A stretch of DNA of 64,000 nt from Bromus sterilis (GCA_950022295.1 OX465598.1:170642001-170706000); one strand, 5' to 3'; positions 1 to 11,795 are shown, counted from the first letter of the stretch. Program-made: numbers and translations. Notes: a model not told the origin generated them from the letters alone.

Positions 1-4
1 GTTT

Positions 5-184
5 AGCAGTAGCGCGCGCTGACAGGGCCCGCTACTGCTAAGTTTAGCAGTAGCGCGCTCTAACAGGGCCCGCTACTTCTAAAACTTAGAGGTGACCCGC
101 TTAAGTTTAGCAGTAGCCCGCTCTGACAGGGCCCGCTACTGCTAAACCTTAGCAGTAGCGCGCGCTGACAGGGCCCGCTACTGA
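5..184. repeat. CACTA subterminal hairpin repeats, four units
   Basis: Four units of about 35 bp start at 5, 46, 109 and 151. Each begins AGCAGTAGCG or a close variant and ends with its reverse complement CGCTACTGCT or a variant, around a loop rich in GACAGGGC. Each unit can therefore fold into a hairpin with a stem of about 10 bp. In CACTA elements such subterminal repeats are the usual transposase-binding sites. Similar words recur near the other end (4435-4760). Confidence 0.85.
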
Positions 185-374
185 TATTTCTGGCATTTTT
201 TTCCCTCTTTCCATTTCCTTTTTAATTTTTTTTCCGAACAATGACCGATACAATTTATATAATGTATATTTAACAGCGGCAATATATAATTTGACCGATC
301 GATAACGCGGTTAAAGTGCAAGTATACAAAATAGACACATATATAGATTACAACACACATTTATTTTCTCAGCG

Positions 375-2245
375 TCAAGGACGTTTCTTAGTGATTAGTT
401 TCTTTCCTTTTTTTTTCGTTTCTGAATAATTTAGGCCCTCGTTGTGACTTTTCCTTTTCCATGGAGTACGATCTTTCATAGGTAATGTAGTCTTCATTCT
501 TCTTTTGACATATGCTTCATCGTCGTCGTCATCTTCCCTCATCGGGTTGCCGTACTGGTCATAGTCTTCTATGTTGGCGACTCCATCCATTCCGACGATG
601 TTGCTTTTGCCTCTCCTCACGACAACACGGTTGGGATTGCTCGGGTCGGTTATGTAGAAACATTGTGTCACGTGCTTAGCGTGTATCCATGGCTCATTTG
701 TGGCGATGACGTTCACGGTAGCGCTCTTGGCGTCGAGTATAGACATAGTAGTGAAATACCGGTTTTCTCTTTCGACATTATTAGCCCATCTGACACGGAA
801 CATCGTCGCATTGTGTAGTCCAGAGTAGCTAAGCTCCCAGATCTCTTCGACCCTTCCGTAATATCTTTCAATTGAGCCGTTGTCGCCAGTCATGCATTCT
901 ATCGTCACCCCCAAGTTCTGGAAATCACTTTTCATATCTCTGGCCTCCGTATAGAACGTGTATCCATTTATATCGTCTGCCTGATAGGTGAGGAAGTTGA
1001 CAGCAGGGCCATGTGCTAAGGCGTATATGAGAAATGCGTCTGTAGACCCCTCTTCCGGGGGATTGGCAAGAACATGCTCTTTGAACCAAGGCAAGAAAGT
1101 GGAGTTGTGCTCTCTAGTAACTTCGGCGTCCGTCTTGCGTAGGCCCTGGTCATGGTACTTCTTGGCGATGGTTTCTTTGTGCAGTGTCACGAAAGGGTCT
1201 ACCACGTCAAGATGTTGTAGCACTACTAAGTTTGCCCTGTCAAAGTCATTGCGTCGATCCGAGTGGTCGACATGCAGTTCCCTCCGACCGTTGGTGTGAC
1301 CTTCTCCTCCGAGCCTCCCATAGTGCTTGTTAACGGGCAAACCAACAACAGGGACGTCGTCGTCTCCGTTGCTTAGATAATTCTCGCAGAAAGAGATGCA
1401 CTCTTGTGTCAGATAGCCCTGTACGATGCTTCCATCTGGTCGGGACATGTTACGAACGAATCCTTTGATGACCCCATTCATACTCTCGAACGGCATCATC
1501 TTGTGCAGGTATGACGGGCCAAGGTCGATGATGTCGTCCACAATGTGGACACACAGATGCACCATGACGTCAAAGAACGCGGGCGGGAAGTACATCTCGA
1601 GCTCACATAGTATGACAACAATCTCTTCCTGTAGCCTTGTGAGCTGCTTCGAACTGATCGACTTTCGAGAGATAACATCGAAAAAATTACAGAAACCAGT
1701 AAGCGTGTCACGGACGTGCATGTCCATTATCCCTCTAAGGGCAACCGGTAGTATCTGCGTCATCATCACGTGAAAGTCATGAGACTTCATCCCGCTGAAC
1801 CTTTTTTTCTGCATGTCTAGATATCTGCTTATCTTCCCACAGTAACCGGAACTAACTTTTATTCCGGTAAGACACTTGAAAAATTGATCGATCTCCTTCG
1901 TATTGAAGGTGAAGCAAGAAGGGGACAATATTTCTCTTCCTTCTTCTTTACTTTTTTGCCCCGCCTGCTGTCCCTCGCCTTTGTCTCCGTCTCTGTCTCG
2001 GCCGTTTTACGGGGCATGTGGAGATCTGCCCTTATTTCCGAATCTTCCAAGTCTCTTCTTGCCTTCGGCCCATCCTTGGTCTTCTCCGGCATGTTCATCA
2101 GTGTGCCAAGAAAACTCTCGAGAACATTCTTCGTGATATGCATTTGATCAAGACAATGAGGTGTATCGAGTTTGGGCCAGTACTCCAAGTCCCAGAAAAC
2201 AGACCTTGTTTTCCTTACCTTCAGCAGCGGCTCCGGTTTTTTCAT
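375..2245 (-). pseudogene. CACTA transposase, C-terminal part (DUF4218 and DUF4216), frameshifted
   Basis: Two overlapping minus-strand frames (2245 to 1859, then 1928 to 375) make up the second half of a TNP2-like transposase. The first has the end of the Transposase_21 region, with LDQMHITKNVLESFLGTL, followed by a lysine-rich linker. The second starts in the SCFTFNTKEIDQF region and has a DUF4218 stretch (HDFHVMMTQILPVALRGIM, then MPFESMNGVIKGFVRN). A DUF4216 stretch follows (FYTEARDMKSDFQNLGVTIE, FRVRWAN), with a basic tail ending at 375. Frames change near 1915 and again near 2265, where this part should join the upstream frame. The protein would act in the nucleus on the element ends. 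It is broken here, so the element could only be moved in trans. Confidence 0.88.
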
Positions 2246-2269
2246 CTTTCCAGGCGCGGGGCACTCTTT

Positions 2270-3835
2270 CTAGTTTTTCAACAACTCATCAATTTCGGCG
2301 CCGCTCCTCTTACGTGGAGGTCCTCGATGCTCAGTCTCACCATTGAATAGATCTCCACGGTTTCTCCACGGGTCATTCTTCTCGAGCCATCTTCGATGCC
2401 CCATGTACACGATTTTCGCAGACCCACCATCTATCGTTAGCTGCTGAGACATTGTATCATCCATGCACCTCGTGCATCCGCAATATCCATGGCACACCTG
2501 GCCTGATACATATCCGTAACCGAGATAATCGTGCACCGTCGTCAGCACCGCGACTTTCATATAGAAATATTCTTTTTCGAAAGCGTCCCATGTCTTGACT
2601 GGTGATTTCCATAACATTTCTAGCTCCTCTTTCAATAGCTCGAGATATAGATTAATATTATTTCCCGACTGTATGTACTTTGTCTTCATGCACTTCCACG
2701 GGGGAATGTTGTACATCCATACAAACACGGGCCATGTGCTATGGTTGGTGTTCTTCTTGCCAAACGGATTCATGCCATCTGAACTCACGCCAAGCATGAC
2801 GTTCCTTGGATCAAGATGAAATCCATATTCGGCGTTCAACGCTCTCCACTGGCTTCCATCCATAGGGTGTCTCATCTTCGGATCATCTCCATCATCGGGC
2901 ACCTTCCTAACCGCGTGCCACCGCATGAGCTCAGCTTCCTTAGGATCTACGAAATAACGCTGCAGACGAGGAATGATCGGAAAGTACCATACAACTTTCT
3001 GAGGAGATTTCTTTCCGGCCTTCTTGTATCTATCAGCATTGCACACCGGACAACTTGTTTTTTCTGCGTTCTCGTTCCGATAAATGATGCAATCGTTGAT
3101 GCATGCATGGTATCTAATGTGCGGCAGATCAAGAGGGCACACAATCTTCTTGGCCTCATCGATACTAGTAGGACAAAGGTTCCCCGGGGGAAGAACTATC
3201 TTGTTTAGATACTTGAGATGGTCATCGAGGCTTTTGTCGCTCCATTTGTTTTTAGCCTTCATCTTTAGAACTTCGAGCGTGAAACTCAAGCGGGTCACCT
3301 CAGGAGCGCAACCATCATACAATGGAGTCTTCGAGTCTACCTCCAGTTGCTCCAACTTGTCCTCCTCTCTAGAACCAGCTCTGTCGCTAGTCGTCTTCCT
3401 GTGAAGCAGGTCTCGAACATGAGGGTCCCGCACGATTGAATTTAGTGGCGACGAAGGATCCGTCAGGTCCGCATCTTCTCCTTCATGTTTGGTCTGATCT
3501 TCTCCGCCATTACCATGTGCGGCCTCTTCTCCGCCGTCATTTCCAGCGCCCTCTTCCTCTTCGGATCCATCAATCATCTCTTCATCCGCTGCCATGGGGT
3601 TATTGGTTGCACCATCGATATCGTCATCATCATCTTCAGTTATCCATCGAGTATAGCCATCCATGAAACCATATCTAAGCAGGTGCGCCTTCAAACGTCC
3701 ACCCTTAAAGGGGTCCAGCCAGACGCCTTCTTTGCATTTTCGACAAGGACATAAAATCTCCTTTTCATTTTTTTCAACCATGTCGTCCACTGCGGATCGC
3801 AAGTATCTATCCACCATCCTTCCACAGACCTTCAT
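2270..3835 (-). pseudogene. CACTA transposase, N-terminal part (Transposase-associated and Transposase_21)
   Basis: This 521-codon frame starts at an ATG at 3835. Residues 1-75 resemble the Transposase-associated domain, with the pattern CPCRKCKEGVWLDP and LLRYGFMDGYTRW. An acidic linker follows (about 75-130). From about residue 200 to the end it matches Transposase_21 (TNP2): CPVCNADRYK, WYFPIIPRLQR, MRHPMDGSQW, LGVSSDGMNPF and WPVFVWMYNIPPW are visible. The frame ends at a stop near 2270, and homology resumes in another frame downstream. A short first exon upstream is possible but not identified. Confidence 0.9.
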
Positions 3836-4434
3836 GGTCGCCTACGAGTTATACAAACAAAAGATTATAACGACATGCATATGCATATCAAAGTCATACA
3901 AAAATTCGGCATGACCTTCCTAAAAATAGGACATATAGAGTTTGCCCGAAATTCGCCGAAACGGAAGTAAATCGACATTTCGGCAAAACATAGGAAAACT
4001 CTCATATCACACACCCATACACACACACAAATATTTTCATTGATGCAAAGCACAATTTTTTACTCACATCTCATGCATCCACGTACCTAGCTAGCTAGTA
4101 ATTAATTAAGAGAGAGAGAGAAAGTATATACCTTTTGTTAAAATATCACACTTGGGAGAAGCTTGCACTAGCTAGTGAGGGGAAGGAGACAAAGGTGAGA
4201 AAGAGAGATAGCTAGATGCATTTATGCATGATATGTGGTGGTGGAGGAGGAGCAAATTAGAAGGAAAGAGAGAGATATTGCATTAATGAAGATGGTGTGT
4301 AGTGCATTAATGGAGATGGTGTAATGCATTAATGGAGATGGACAAGAGGTAGGAGAAGGAATGAGGAAGAAGCAAGCGAGGGAGAGAGAGGAGGGGGTAG
4401 GGGGATGGTTGGTGGAAAGGTGGCTGCTGCGTCT
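3836..4434 (-). other. CACTA 5' non-coding region
   Basis: This AT-rich stretch lies between the transposase start and the subterminal repeats. It holds GA-rich runs (about 4108-4125, 4198-4215 and 4380-4400) and imperfect copies of a 'gcattaatg gagatggtgta' unit near 4290-4340. It should contain the transposase promoter on the minus strand, but I see no convincing TATA box and no other gene. Confidence 0.6.
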
Positions 4435-4810
4435 TACCAGTAGCGCCTGTACCGCTACGGCGCTACTGCTATTCTTTTAGTAGTAGCGACCCAATAGATC
4501 ACGCGCTGCTGCTATTTGCGGGCCTCTGGGTTAAGTTGGGTCCACATTAGCAGCATTGGTCGTAACGGAAGGGCGCTAGTGATAAGTAGATAGTAGTAGC
4601 GGTCTTTCCAGGGGGGCGCTGCTACTAAAACTTGTCAGCTGGGTTTGGTGGGGACCACCTATACCAGTAGCGGATCCACAGATGAGGCGCTACTGATACA
4701 GGCATATCAATAGAGAGCGTCCATATAGCGCGCTACTGCTAATTAGCAGTAGCGCCTATCTTTAAGAGGGTGCTTCTGTTAAGCCTCTACCTATAAGCTT
4801 TTCCCTAGTG
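4435..4810. repeat. CACTA right subterminal repeats and terminal inverted repeat
   Basis: Words such as CAGTAGCG, GCTACTGCT, TAGTAGTAGC and GCGCTACTG recur in both orientations from about 4438 to 4760. The last 12 bp form the terminal inverted repeat (minus strand CACTAGGGAAAA). This end is less regular than the four tidy hairpins at the left edge of the window. Confidence 0.85.
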
Positions 4811-5428
4811 GTGAGAGGGGACGAGAACATCACATAGCTATTGATCACGGACCCATGGTACAAAGGAAACTACTCACGACACATCCGGGAAGCATCCATG
4901 GCGGAGGGGAAGCTCTCGGAGGTCGATCCTCCCTCCGGCAGGGTGCCTGGAAGAGGTCTGCTGGCGCTCCCGATCTTGGAAGCGCGGCTGCGGCGGAACA
5001 AAGGCGAGATCGCGGAAAAGGATTTTTTCCCTGGAAGTTTCACGTCAAGGGAAATAAATAGGCGAAGGGATGCATCCAGAGGGTCCACTAGGGGTCCAGG
5101 CATCCCCCTGGCGCGGGAAAGCCCTAGGACGCGCCAGGTGGCCGCCTGGGGCCCTGGTGGGTCCCACCTGGTCCTCCTTCGGCACTCCGGAAGGTTCCAT
5201 CACGCTGATTTTTTTATCAGTTTTTCCCGAATTTTTGGAGCACTTTTAATAAGGGGGAAATTGAAATAGAAATCAGCAGAAAACAGAAACTGGCACTGGG
5301 TTGCACTGAGTTAGTAGGTTAGTCCAAAATATGATCAAAAGTGTATGAAAGTGTATCTAGATTATAGCAATATCACACAAAAAATGCATGGAGCAAGCAG
5401 AAATTATAGATATGTTTGGGACGTATCA
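4811..5428 (-). repeat. 3' LTR of the Athila-like element, truncated by CACTA insertion
   Basis: This 618-bp segment aligns with 14250-14857, both ending in ...GACGTATCA. The rest of the LTR must lie left of the CACTA, outside the window. The purine-rich tract next to it on the minus strand is CTTGGGGATGT (5429-5439), the expected 3' polypurine tract. Confidence 0.88.
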
Positions 5429-8253
5429 ACATCCCCAAGATTAATTCCTGCTCGTCCTCGAGTAGGTAAATGATAACAAGCATAATTTCCGTGGTGACAT
5501 GATAGCAACCATATAAGAACTTTGAAAAGTAAAGCAATCAAGGTATGTGATTCAATTCAAGTCATAACATGCAAGAGTCTATATTAGCATTGAAACAAGT
5601 AACAAAAGAACAGTAGGTGCAAGAGCTCTCACTGTTCGTGACTCGAATGTCTCCAAATGGTGTTTGTGTGCAAGAAGAGGGATAGGGAATACAAGAAAAA
5701 AGTATTTTTGTTGAGAAATCAATCTACTAAAGTTTCACACTTGGTCTTCTTTGGAATCTTATCTTGACTCATCCCCAAACCACTAGCCAAGTACAAGTCA
5801 ATTTGATCCACTCCTTTTCGATATTTTGAGGACTCATGCAATGGATGAGCGTAAGCACGAGAGTTGACACTTAGGATGGCAAAGAGAGAAATATGGTGGA
5901 TGAGGAAGACAAAAAGGGTGAGAAAGGCTCACATAAATGAGGACAATCATAGGCGAGAAGGCCAAAAGATAGATATGATGTGAGGAGTAGGGATTGCCAT
6001 GCAACGGATGCACATATGAGTTAAGAAAAGCTCTCCAATGGAACTAGTGGGGGTGCATCTAACTTGCTCGCTCATGAAGACCTAGAGCTCGTTTGAGGAG
6101 GCTCATCCTTGGAATATGCAAGCCAAGTTCTATAGTGTGAAGGTCCCCACATAGCTATATGCATGAATGATCATCTCTATGGAGTAAAATGATAAGAGGG
6201 AGTACTAGTGTGGATCTTTCAAAAGGATAGTAGTGTTGCCCCTTTCTCTCTTTTTATTTCTTTTTTCTCTTTTTTCTATTTTTGTATTTTTTTGTGGCCT
6301 CAAAGGCTCTTTCTATTTAACTCTCATTTGTCCTCTTTGGGATCTTTTATTTTGTACACTTTGGGATCTTTTCCTCACTTAAGAGCAACACTCTAATTTA
6401 CAAGACGGTATAGAAGATCTTTGACACTTTACAAGGTACTCAAAACATAAAGAAGACGCAGCTATCATGATGTATGAAATGTATGCCTCTGCCAGTGTAG
6501 CAGGAACATGTATGACATGAAGATCAAGTCATGAAGAGGTGGATGTTGCATGGAAATATATCTCGGAAAGGCTATGGAAATTCCTTGATAGGTAGGTATG
6601 GTGGATGTTTTGAGGAAAGATATGAGGAGGTTTATGATGACAGAGCGTATCATGCCAAGGGTTTGGATGTACCGGAGAAAGTGCACGCCAACTCGCGGAG
6701 TGAGAAGAAGGCAATGCACGACACAGGAGAGGCTAGCAAATATGAGGAGGTGGAAGTGTCAACTTTCAATACTTACATTAGTCCGAAGAACTCATGCACT
6801 TATTATCGGTAACTCTCAATCTAATAAGGAGGTTCACAAAGAGACAAGTACTCCGGGGAGAAGTGTATGGGGGTTTGGTTATCCATGCGCATCCTCGACT
6901 CATGGTACGTGAGTATACTCTAATATCCGATCCCTCCAAAGATTAGTGATCCCTCTAGTAGCTAGAGTTCTCAACTAGTTTTGTAGGTTTTGAAAATAAA
7001 CACGGAATGCCCAAAATATGAAACCTATCACTAATAGGCTAGAGCTCTTGACACCAAAAGTTCAAACATTACTCACATCAATACCTCAAAACTAATGCAG
7101 GTTACTACTAAAATTAAATAACAACCTCAATTATCTACTTTCAAGACAAGACAACTTAGTGCGACAACCAACTCTCTTAACAAGATAAACATGAAAACTA
7201 ACGAGAGTTCCTGAAAAAAATAAACAAAAGCCAAGGCTCTTGCTAAAGAAAAACTAAGACTAAGACTAAACACGGAAGTAGCTACGAAAAGATAAAGAAC
7301 ACACAACAGCAAAAAGATAAGCATGAAAAATCCTATAATGTGTTCTAGATTGGAGTGGAACGTGTTTCTCTCGCACAGAAAGTAAGCTGGCGTCAAACTT
7401 GTTATGAACAGCAAGAAAATCTAAAGAAAAGTAAAAAGTAAACCTAAGAGCGAGACGCTCTAAGCATAGCACATAACGCATGATGTGATAAAAATATAGT
7501 GAGACGAAGGACGAACTGATGATTGTTGATGGAGAAGGGGAGGCACAGGGGCATCCCCAAGCTTAGACGCTTGAGTCTCCTTGAATATTTATTGGGGATG
7601 CATGGGGGCATCCCCAAGCTTGAGCGCTTGACACTCCCGGATCTTCTTTCATCATCTTCCATCGCACACTTGAAAACTCCCTTCATACATAACTCATCAT
7701 AAGCTGATTAGAGAGGTTAGTACCTTTAATAAAATATTTTTCCCCACTGGATATAAAGATATTCTTGAGGAGCTACTGTTTCTCAAGATTTCCAAAAACT
7801 TTTTTCAAAGAAAAAGCAAGCTTAAGGTTTGCAAAAGTAAGGAGAGGAAAAACGTGGCAGAATCTGTGAAAAACAGAACAACAGGAAGTAGAGAATTTTT
7901 TCGGGGCACTTCTGCAACTCAAATCAAAAAACTCAGAATATACGAAAGATTCACAATTGTATAGAGCATGCTGTGTAAAAAATTCAGCTCAAAAAGATGA
8001 ACTGGTGATTTGTTCTGATTTTTCCCGTCAAGAAGACTGAATCTATTTTCTGTACAGCAAGTCACAACTTTGGCTTACCTTATCATAAGAGGCTATAACT
8101 TGGCACAAAGCTTGAAAATAAAGATACTATGATTTTGCTACAGTAGTAACACTCATTAAGACCACTAATAACAGAAGTAAAAAACATCTTGGGTTGCCTC
8201 CCAACAGGCGCTTTATTTTACGCCTTTAAGCTTGGCATAAGGAAAAAGAAGAA
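5429..8253 (-). other. Athila-like element, 3' non-coding internal region
   Basis: About 2.8 kb separates the gag-protease stop (8254) from the 3' LTR. Pol domains normally occupy this place, but no RT or integrase motif is visible on either strand. The sequence is AT-rich, with poly-T tracts (6240-6300) and paired 'gcatccccaagctt' words near 7550-7620. The part around 6380-6617 is repeated in inverted orientation at 42453-42795, which shows that this is family sequence and not random DNA. Confidence 0.7.
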
Positions 8254-8380
8254 TCAAAGGTCTCCGAGATCATCGGAGTCATAAAAACCTTCAAATTGAT
8301 TTTCAACAAGCTCATTCTTCTTCTTCCTAGGAAAGAGATACTTACCTTTCGCCTTACCGCGTAAGAGTATGTGCCCGTTA
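8254..8380 (-). pseudogene. gag-protease frame, 3' terminal segment beyond the solo LTR
   Basis: Removing the solo LTR and one CGTTA copy lets the minus-strand frame run on from 12340 into this segment, through a basic stretch (GKAKGKYLFPRKKKN) and an acidic tail to a TGA at 8256-8254. The continuity confirms the insertion site. It also shows that the coding region ends here, without RT or integrase. Confidence 0.75.
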
Positions 8381-8879
8381 TGTCACAACCCCAAGTTAGG
8401 TATGTGCTAGGATTAGCAAGTCACCTTGCATCATGTTAAAAATTTCAAAGAAATCAATTGGAATTCAAATTCAAACTCAAATGGGAGAAGGAACACCCCC
8501 AGATGAATTAATTCAAAAGGCCAGAAATAAATCTTTTCCAACAATTCATGTTTGATTTTTGAAAAGTCTTATAAATGAGTGTTATCACATATCAAGTGAA
8601 GTGGGACCCACCCCATGCTCATGGACTTTTCAAATATTCAAACAAGACCTTGGAATTAATCAAAAACCCCTATTTGATTTAAAATTCAAATGGTTTGAAT
8701 TTTAAAAAGTGCCAAACTTTATAAGTGGCTAGCCTAATATATTATGAGGCCATGTAAAAAGTTTTAGCATTTAATAAAATGTCTAGCTATTTAATTTAGT
8801 TAAGACAAAACAAATACAGAAAAGTTTTTAAAGAAAGGAAAGATTAAACAGATAGAAAATAGAAAATAGAAAGGAGCCC

Positions 8880-9780
8880 ACTTACCTGGGCCTCCTCGGC
8901 CCAACTTACCGCACTGCAGCCCAGGCCTGCTGGCCCCCCTTGTCGTCTTTCACGGCGGCGGCAAGCTCCTCGGTGGAGGGCATGCCGCGGCCGCCACGCC
9001 ACCAGCCTGCCTGGAGGCCTCCCAGGCGTCCTTATCGCGCCAGGAGACGTCCCGTGGACGCCCGCCTCACTTCCCCCTCCTCTCCACTGCTCTCGCGATC
9101 TCCTTTGCTCGATTTCGTCGCCGACAGGAAGCTCACCGGAGCGCACCGCCGTGGAAGACGTGGCCACCATGCCATAGAGCTCGAGCTGCTGTGTCCCTCG
9201 TACTCGTCGTCGTTGCCTTCCTCTCCCCGAAGCAGATGGAGCCGTGATTTGGACTCAAGCCGCCGCAATCGCCCTCGATCCCTCGCCGGATCTGCGACTC
9301 GTCGTCGTCAAATACTCCGGCTACGTTCCCTCCCCGACTCCGTCGACTACCTCGTCGTGTTCCCTGTAGCCTGGTGAGCGTTTCCCCCAAGCTCACATCG
9401 CCCCTCCCTCCTTCTAGCCCGGTTCGCCTTGGGAGCCATGGCTCCTCGTCGCCGGTGTGCTCGTCGGCGAGCACCCGTGAAGCAAACAAACTCGAGAACC
9501 TGTCCGTCATCTTCACTGTGACCTCACGCGTCGAATGAGCTAGCGCCTGCTTGATTTGGTGCATTGTGGCGATGTTTGTCTCTTCGCCGGGCTTCTGTTG
9601 CCGCCGGTGAGGTCGCCGTCATCTCTATGGTCATCACCTTGGACGCCCGGGTGCACCAGACGACGTGCAAGAGCATGGGCTACGTCCCTGTGGTCTCAGC
9701 GCATCGAATGGTGGCCAGGAGAGGAGGAGAGCAGAGTGCCGCCGCGGATTTGGTCACCGGCGACTAGCCGCCGGCGAGAT
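8880..9780 (+). other. GC-rich leader of the solo LTR
   Basis: The composition switches abruptly from AT-rich to GC-rich here. Open frames exist on both strands (for example 8940-9377 + and 8844-9170 -), as expected from GC content, but none shows a recognisable domain. A consensus donor CTG|GTGAGC occurs at 9372. By analogy with the LARD2 promoter arrangement, this is probably the transcribed leader, perhaps the first exon of the LTR transcript. Confidence 0.5.
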
Positions 9781-10344
9781 GACGTGGACGTCATTTGTTT
9801 AAGTTCTAATTCCCCCTTCAGAGACACTTACACGTGGGCCCTAGCCCCTAATTAACCCACTGTTAATTAAAACAAATCGGGAGTTAACACTGAGAGGCTG
9901 ACAACCCTGGTCCATAGGTCAGTTTTACCAGAGTCAAACCCCTGACGCCAGCATGACATCACAGTGACGCAGTAAATGTTTATTTGAATTAAAACAAATC
10001 CAAAAAATGGCTGAAAATATGCTAAACTTTGGAAATTCATACAAAATTCATCCTAACTCCAAATATAGCAAATAATATGTCTAAAATTATTAGAAAAATT
10101 CAAGGATTCTGAATATGCACTTTTTTTCATGTTTGACCATTTTAAAATGGGGGAACAGAAGCAAACATGCATATGGAATTCATTTAAATTCAAATTGGAG
10201 TTTGAATTTGCAATTCATTTGCAATATACTCCATTTAAATGGAATTGCCTCACACATCAGAAGCATGCAAACCAAGTTTCAACCTTCAACCATGTGCTTG
10301 TGCATTGTATTTACTTTGCTACCTTGTTTGTTGTTTGTCGAGTA

Positions 10345-10411
10345 GAAGTTGAACCGGAACAAGAGGCTTCCCCCTTCGTTGAAGATCCCGAGACTGAACC
10401 TCGTCAGCAAG
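10345..10411 (+). other. Exon A-like acidic segment in solo LTR, GC donor
   Basis: An open segment rich in glutamate and proline (EVEPEQEASPFVEDPETEP) ends at AG|GCAAGC (junction 10411/10412), a textbook GC-type 5' splice site. A candidate acceptor TAG lies just upstream at 10343-10345. Ended at this donor, the frame is in phase 1 and matches exon B at 11556. LARD1 and LARD2 LTRs have the same layout. Confidence 0.5.
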
Positions 10412-11555
10412 GCAAGCAAACCCCCATGATCATGTCGATAAAATCCCACTTCCCTCTCATGTCTCGCTTATGCATTGTATAGGATGATTACCATGCTACG
10501 TTTCTACCGCATAGATGAACCCATTCCTTTGCATGACCTGTCGTTTGTCACAGTAGTAAGCAAACCACAATCCTAGAAAATGTAGGAGTTGGTTGATATC
10601 ATGTGGCCCCTGCAATTGTTACTGCTTATTGCATGCTTAAACTGATACAATGTTGTTACTGTTATGTGAGTCAGGATGGTAGTGATCATGTGGAAGATGG
10701 TGGAAATGTGTTGGTGAATCTACCCTAATACAAGGTGAACGATGAGAGGTTGTGTAGGAGTACACAGTGGGTTGTCTCGTTGAACACCGCCCTAAGTCCG
10801 AGTTCTTGTGTGGTGATCCAAGATGAAGAGTACAACCACACATTGGGCTCACTGACCCCTCTCAACCTATTAACTCATCCCTTTCGATGTCCAGATGTCG
10901 CAGTAGTTTGGAGTTCTGGTAGGTTTTTGGCCTGGCAGCTAAGTGAGAGAACGGCTCAACCGAGACCGGCTTATGCACCACGCACACATCATCTGGGTCC
11001 ACTTCGGTAAACCGTCCGGGTTCACGATAGTGGTAGCCAACCCAGGTAGGCGGCTTTCTTGGACTAGATCGGCTATGAGGTAACAGTTGTAGTGAGAATC
11101 CTCGCTGACACCCCTTGAATGGTGTCGAGATCAAAGGCGGTAACTGATGATCATGTGTGTGTAGCAGTACACCCCTGCAGGGTTAACAAAACTATTCGAA
11201 TAGCCGAGTTCGCGGTAAGGGACTGCTTGGAAAGCTTAGCTTGATTATTAGACAAATTGAACTGGATACTTATAAAACTTACCAAGATAAGCGTGAGTGC
11301 TATGGCGTGCTTTCTCGTGGGGAAGTCGAGGAAGGCACCATAGTGGTATAATTGGTTGGAGATGTAGTGGACTCGTGTACGCTTCTTACCTCAAGTCTGG
11401 TACTCGTAGTTCAGGACTAGCCAAGTCAAATCTGACACTTCTGCAATTGAACCACACCTCCCTTTGCCTTGATACATGTGCATGAGTAGTATAGTGCCCA
11501 TGTAAGTCTTGCTGAGTACGACTTTGTACTAACGTTTGCTTATTCTATGTTTTAG

Positions 11556-11605
11556 ATGAACCCACAGACCCCGAAGGTGGATTCTTCCTCGAGCTTGACG
11601 ACTGA
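11556..11605 (+). other. Exon B-like acidic terminal segment in solo LTR
   Basis: After TTTTAG (acceptor ending at 11555) an open segment of 16 codons runs to TGA at 11603-11605 and ends in LELDD. With the G left over from exon A the first codon is GAT, so the two segments are in frame across a 1144-bp intron. A TACTAAC branch-point word ends at about 11533, with a hairpin overlapping it. Confidence 0.5.
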
Positions 11606-11786
11606 AAACCAAGCTAGTGTAGTCCCAGTCAGCAGACTGGTTCCCTCGTGGAGGGCTTTGTGTTTAAATAAGGCTTCTTCAGCCATTTGTTAAGTTTGTC
11701 TGTACCCAGACCTACTCTGCTTCCGTTGAATGTTGTAATGTTGGATCACATACTTGTGATCTCTGTGTGCACTCTGTGAGAGGTAT

Positions 11787-11795
11787 CAATAAAAT
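11787..11795 (+). terminator. Polyadenylation signal of the solo LTR
   Basis: AATAAA occurs in 'tatcaataaaatg', about 180 bp after the exon B stop and about 540 bp before the LTR end. This supports plus orientation and marks the likely R/U5 boundary region. Confidence 0.55.

Larger units (their letters stand above)
1..4810 (-). mobile_element. CACTA (En/Spm) DNA transposon, left end outside window
   Basis: The right terminus reads TTTTCCCTAGTG at 4799-4810, which on the minus strand is the canonical CACTA end CACTAGGGAAAA. Inside lie GC-rich subterminal repeats (1-184 and 4435-4800) and a minus-strand transposase. The 3-bp target duplication cannot be checked because the other end is off the window. 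The element sits in the 3' LTR of the Athila-like Gypsy element: sequence right of 4810 continues that LTR. The transposase carries two frameshifts, so this copy is not autonomous. The family resembles Triticeae CACTA elements with AGCAGTAGCG words. Confidence 0.93.

Noticed and set aside
1..184. CRISPR-like array
   Set aside because: Repeats are inverted-repeat units at irregular spacing beside a CACTA transposase in plant DNA; no cas genes or unique spacers.
5429..8253. Hidden RT or integrase in the Athila-like element
   Set aside because: I looked for RT and integrase motifs in both strands and found none; the part repeated at 42453-42795 is also non-coding.
8844..9564. Several proline/arginine-rich frames on both strands in the solo LTR
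   Set aside because: They overlap one another in a GC-rich leader and show no domain or consistent start; treated as leader DNA, not host genes.
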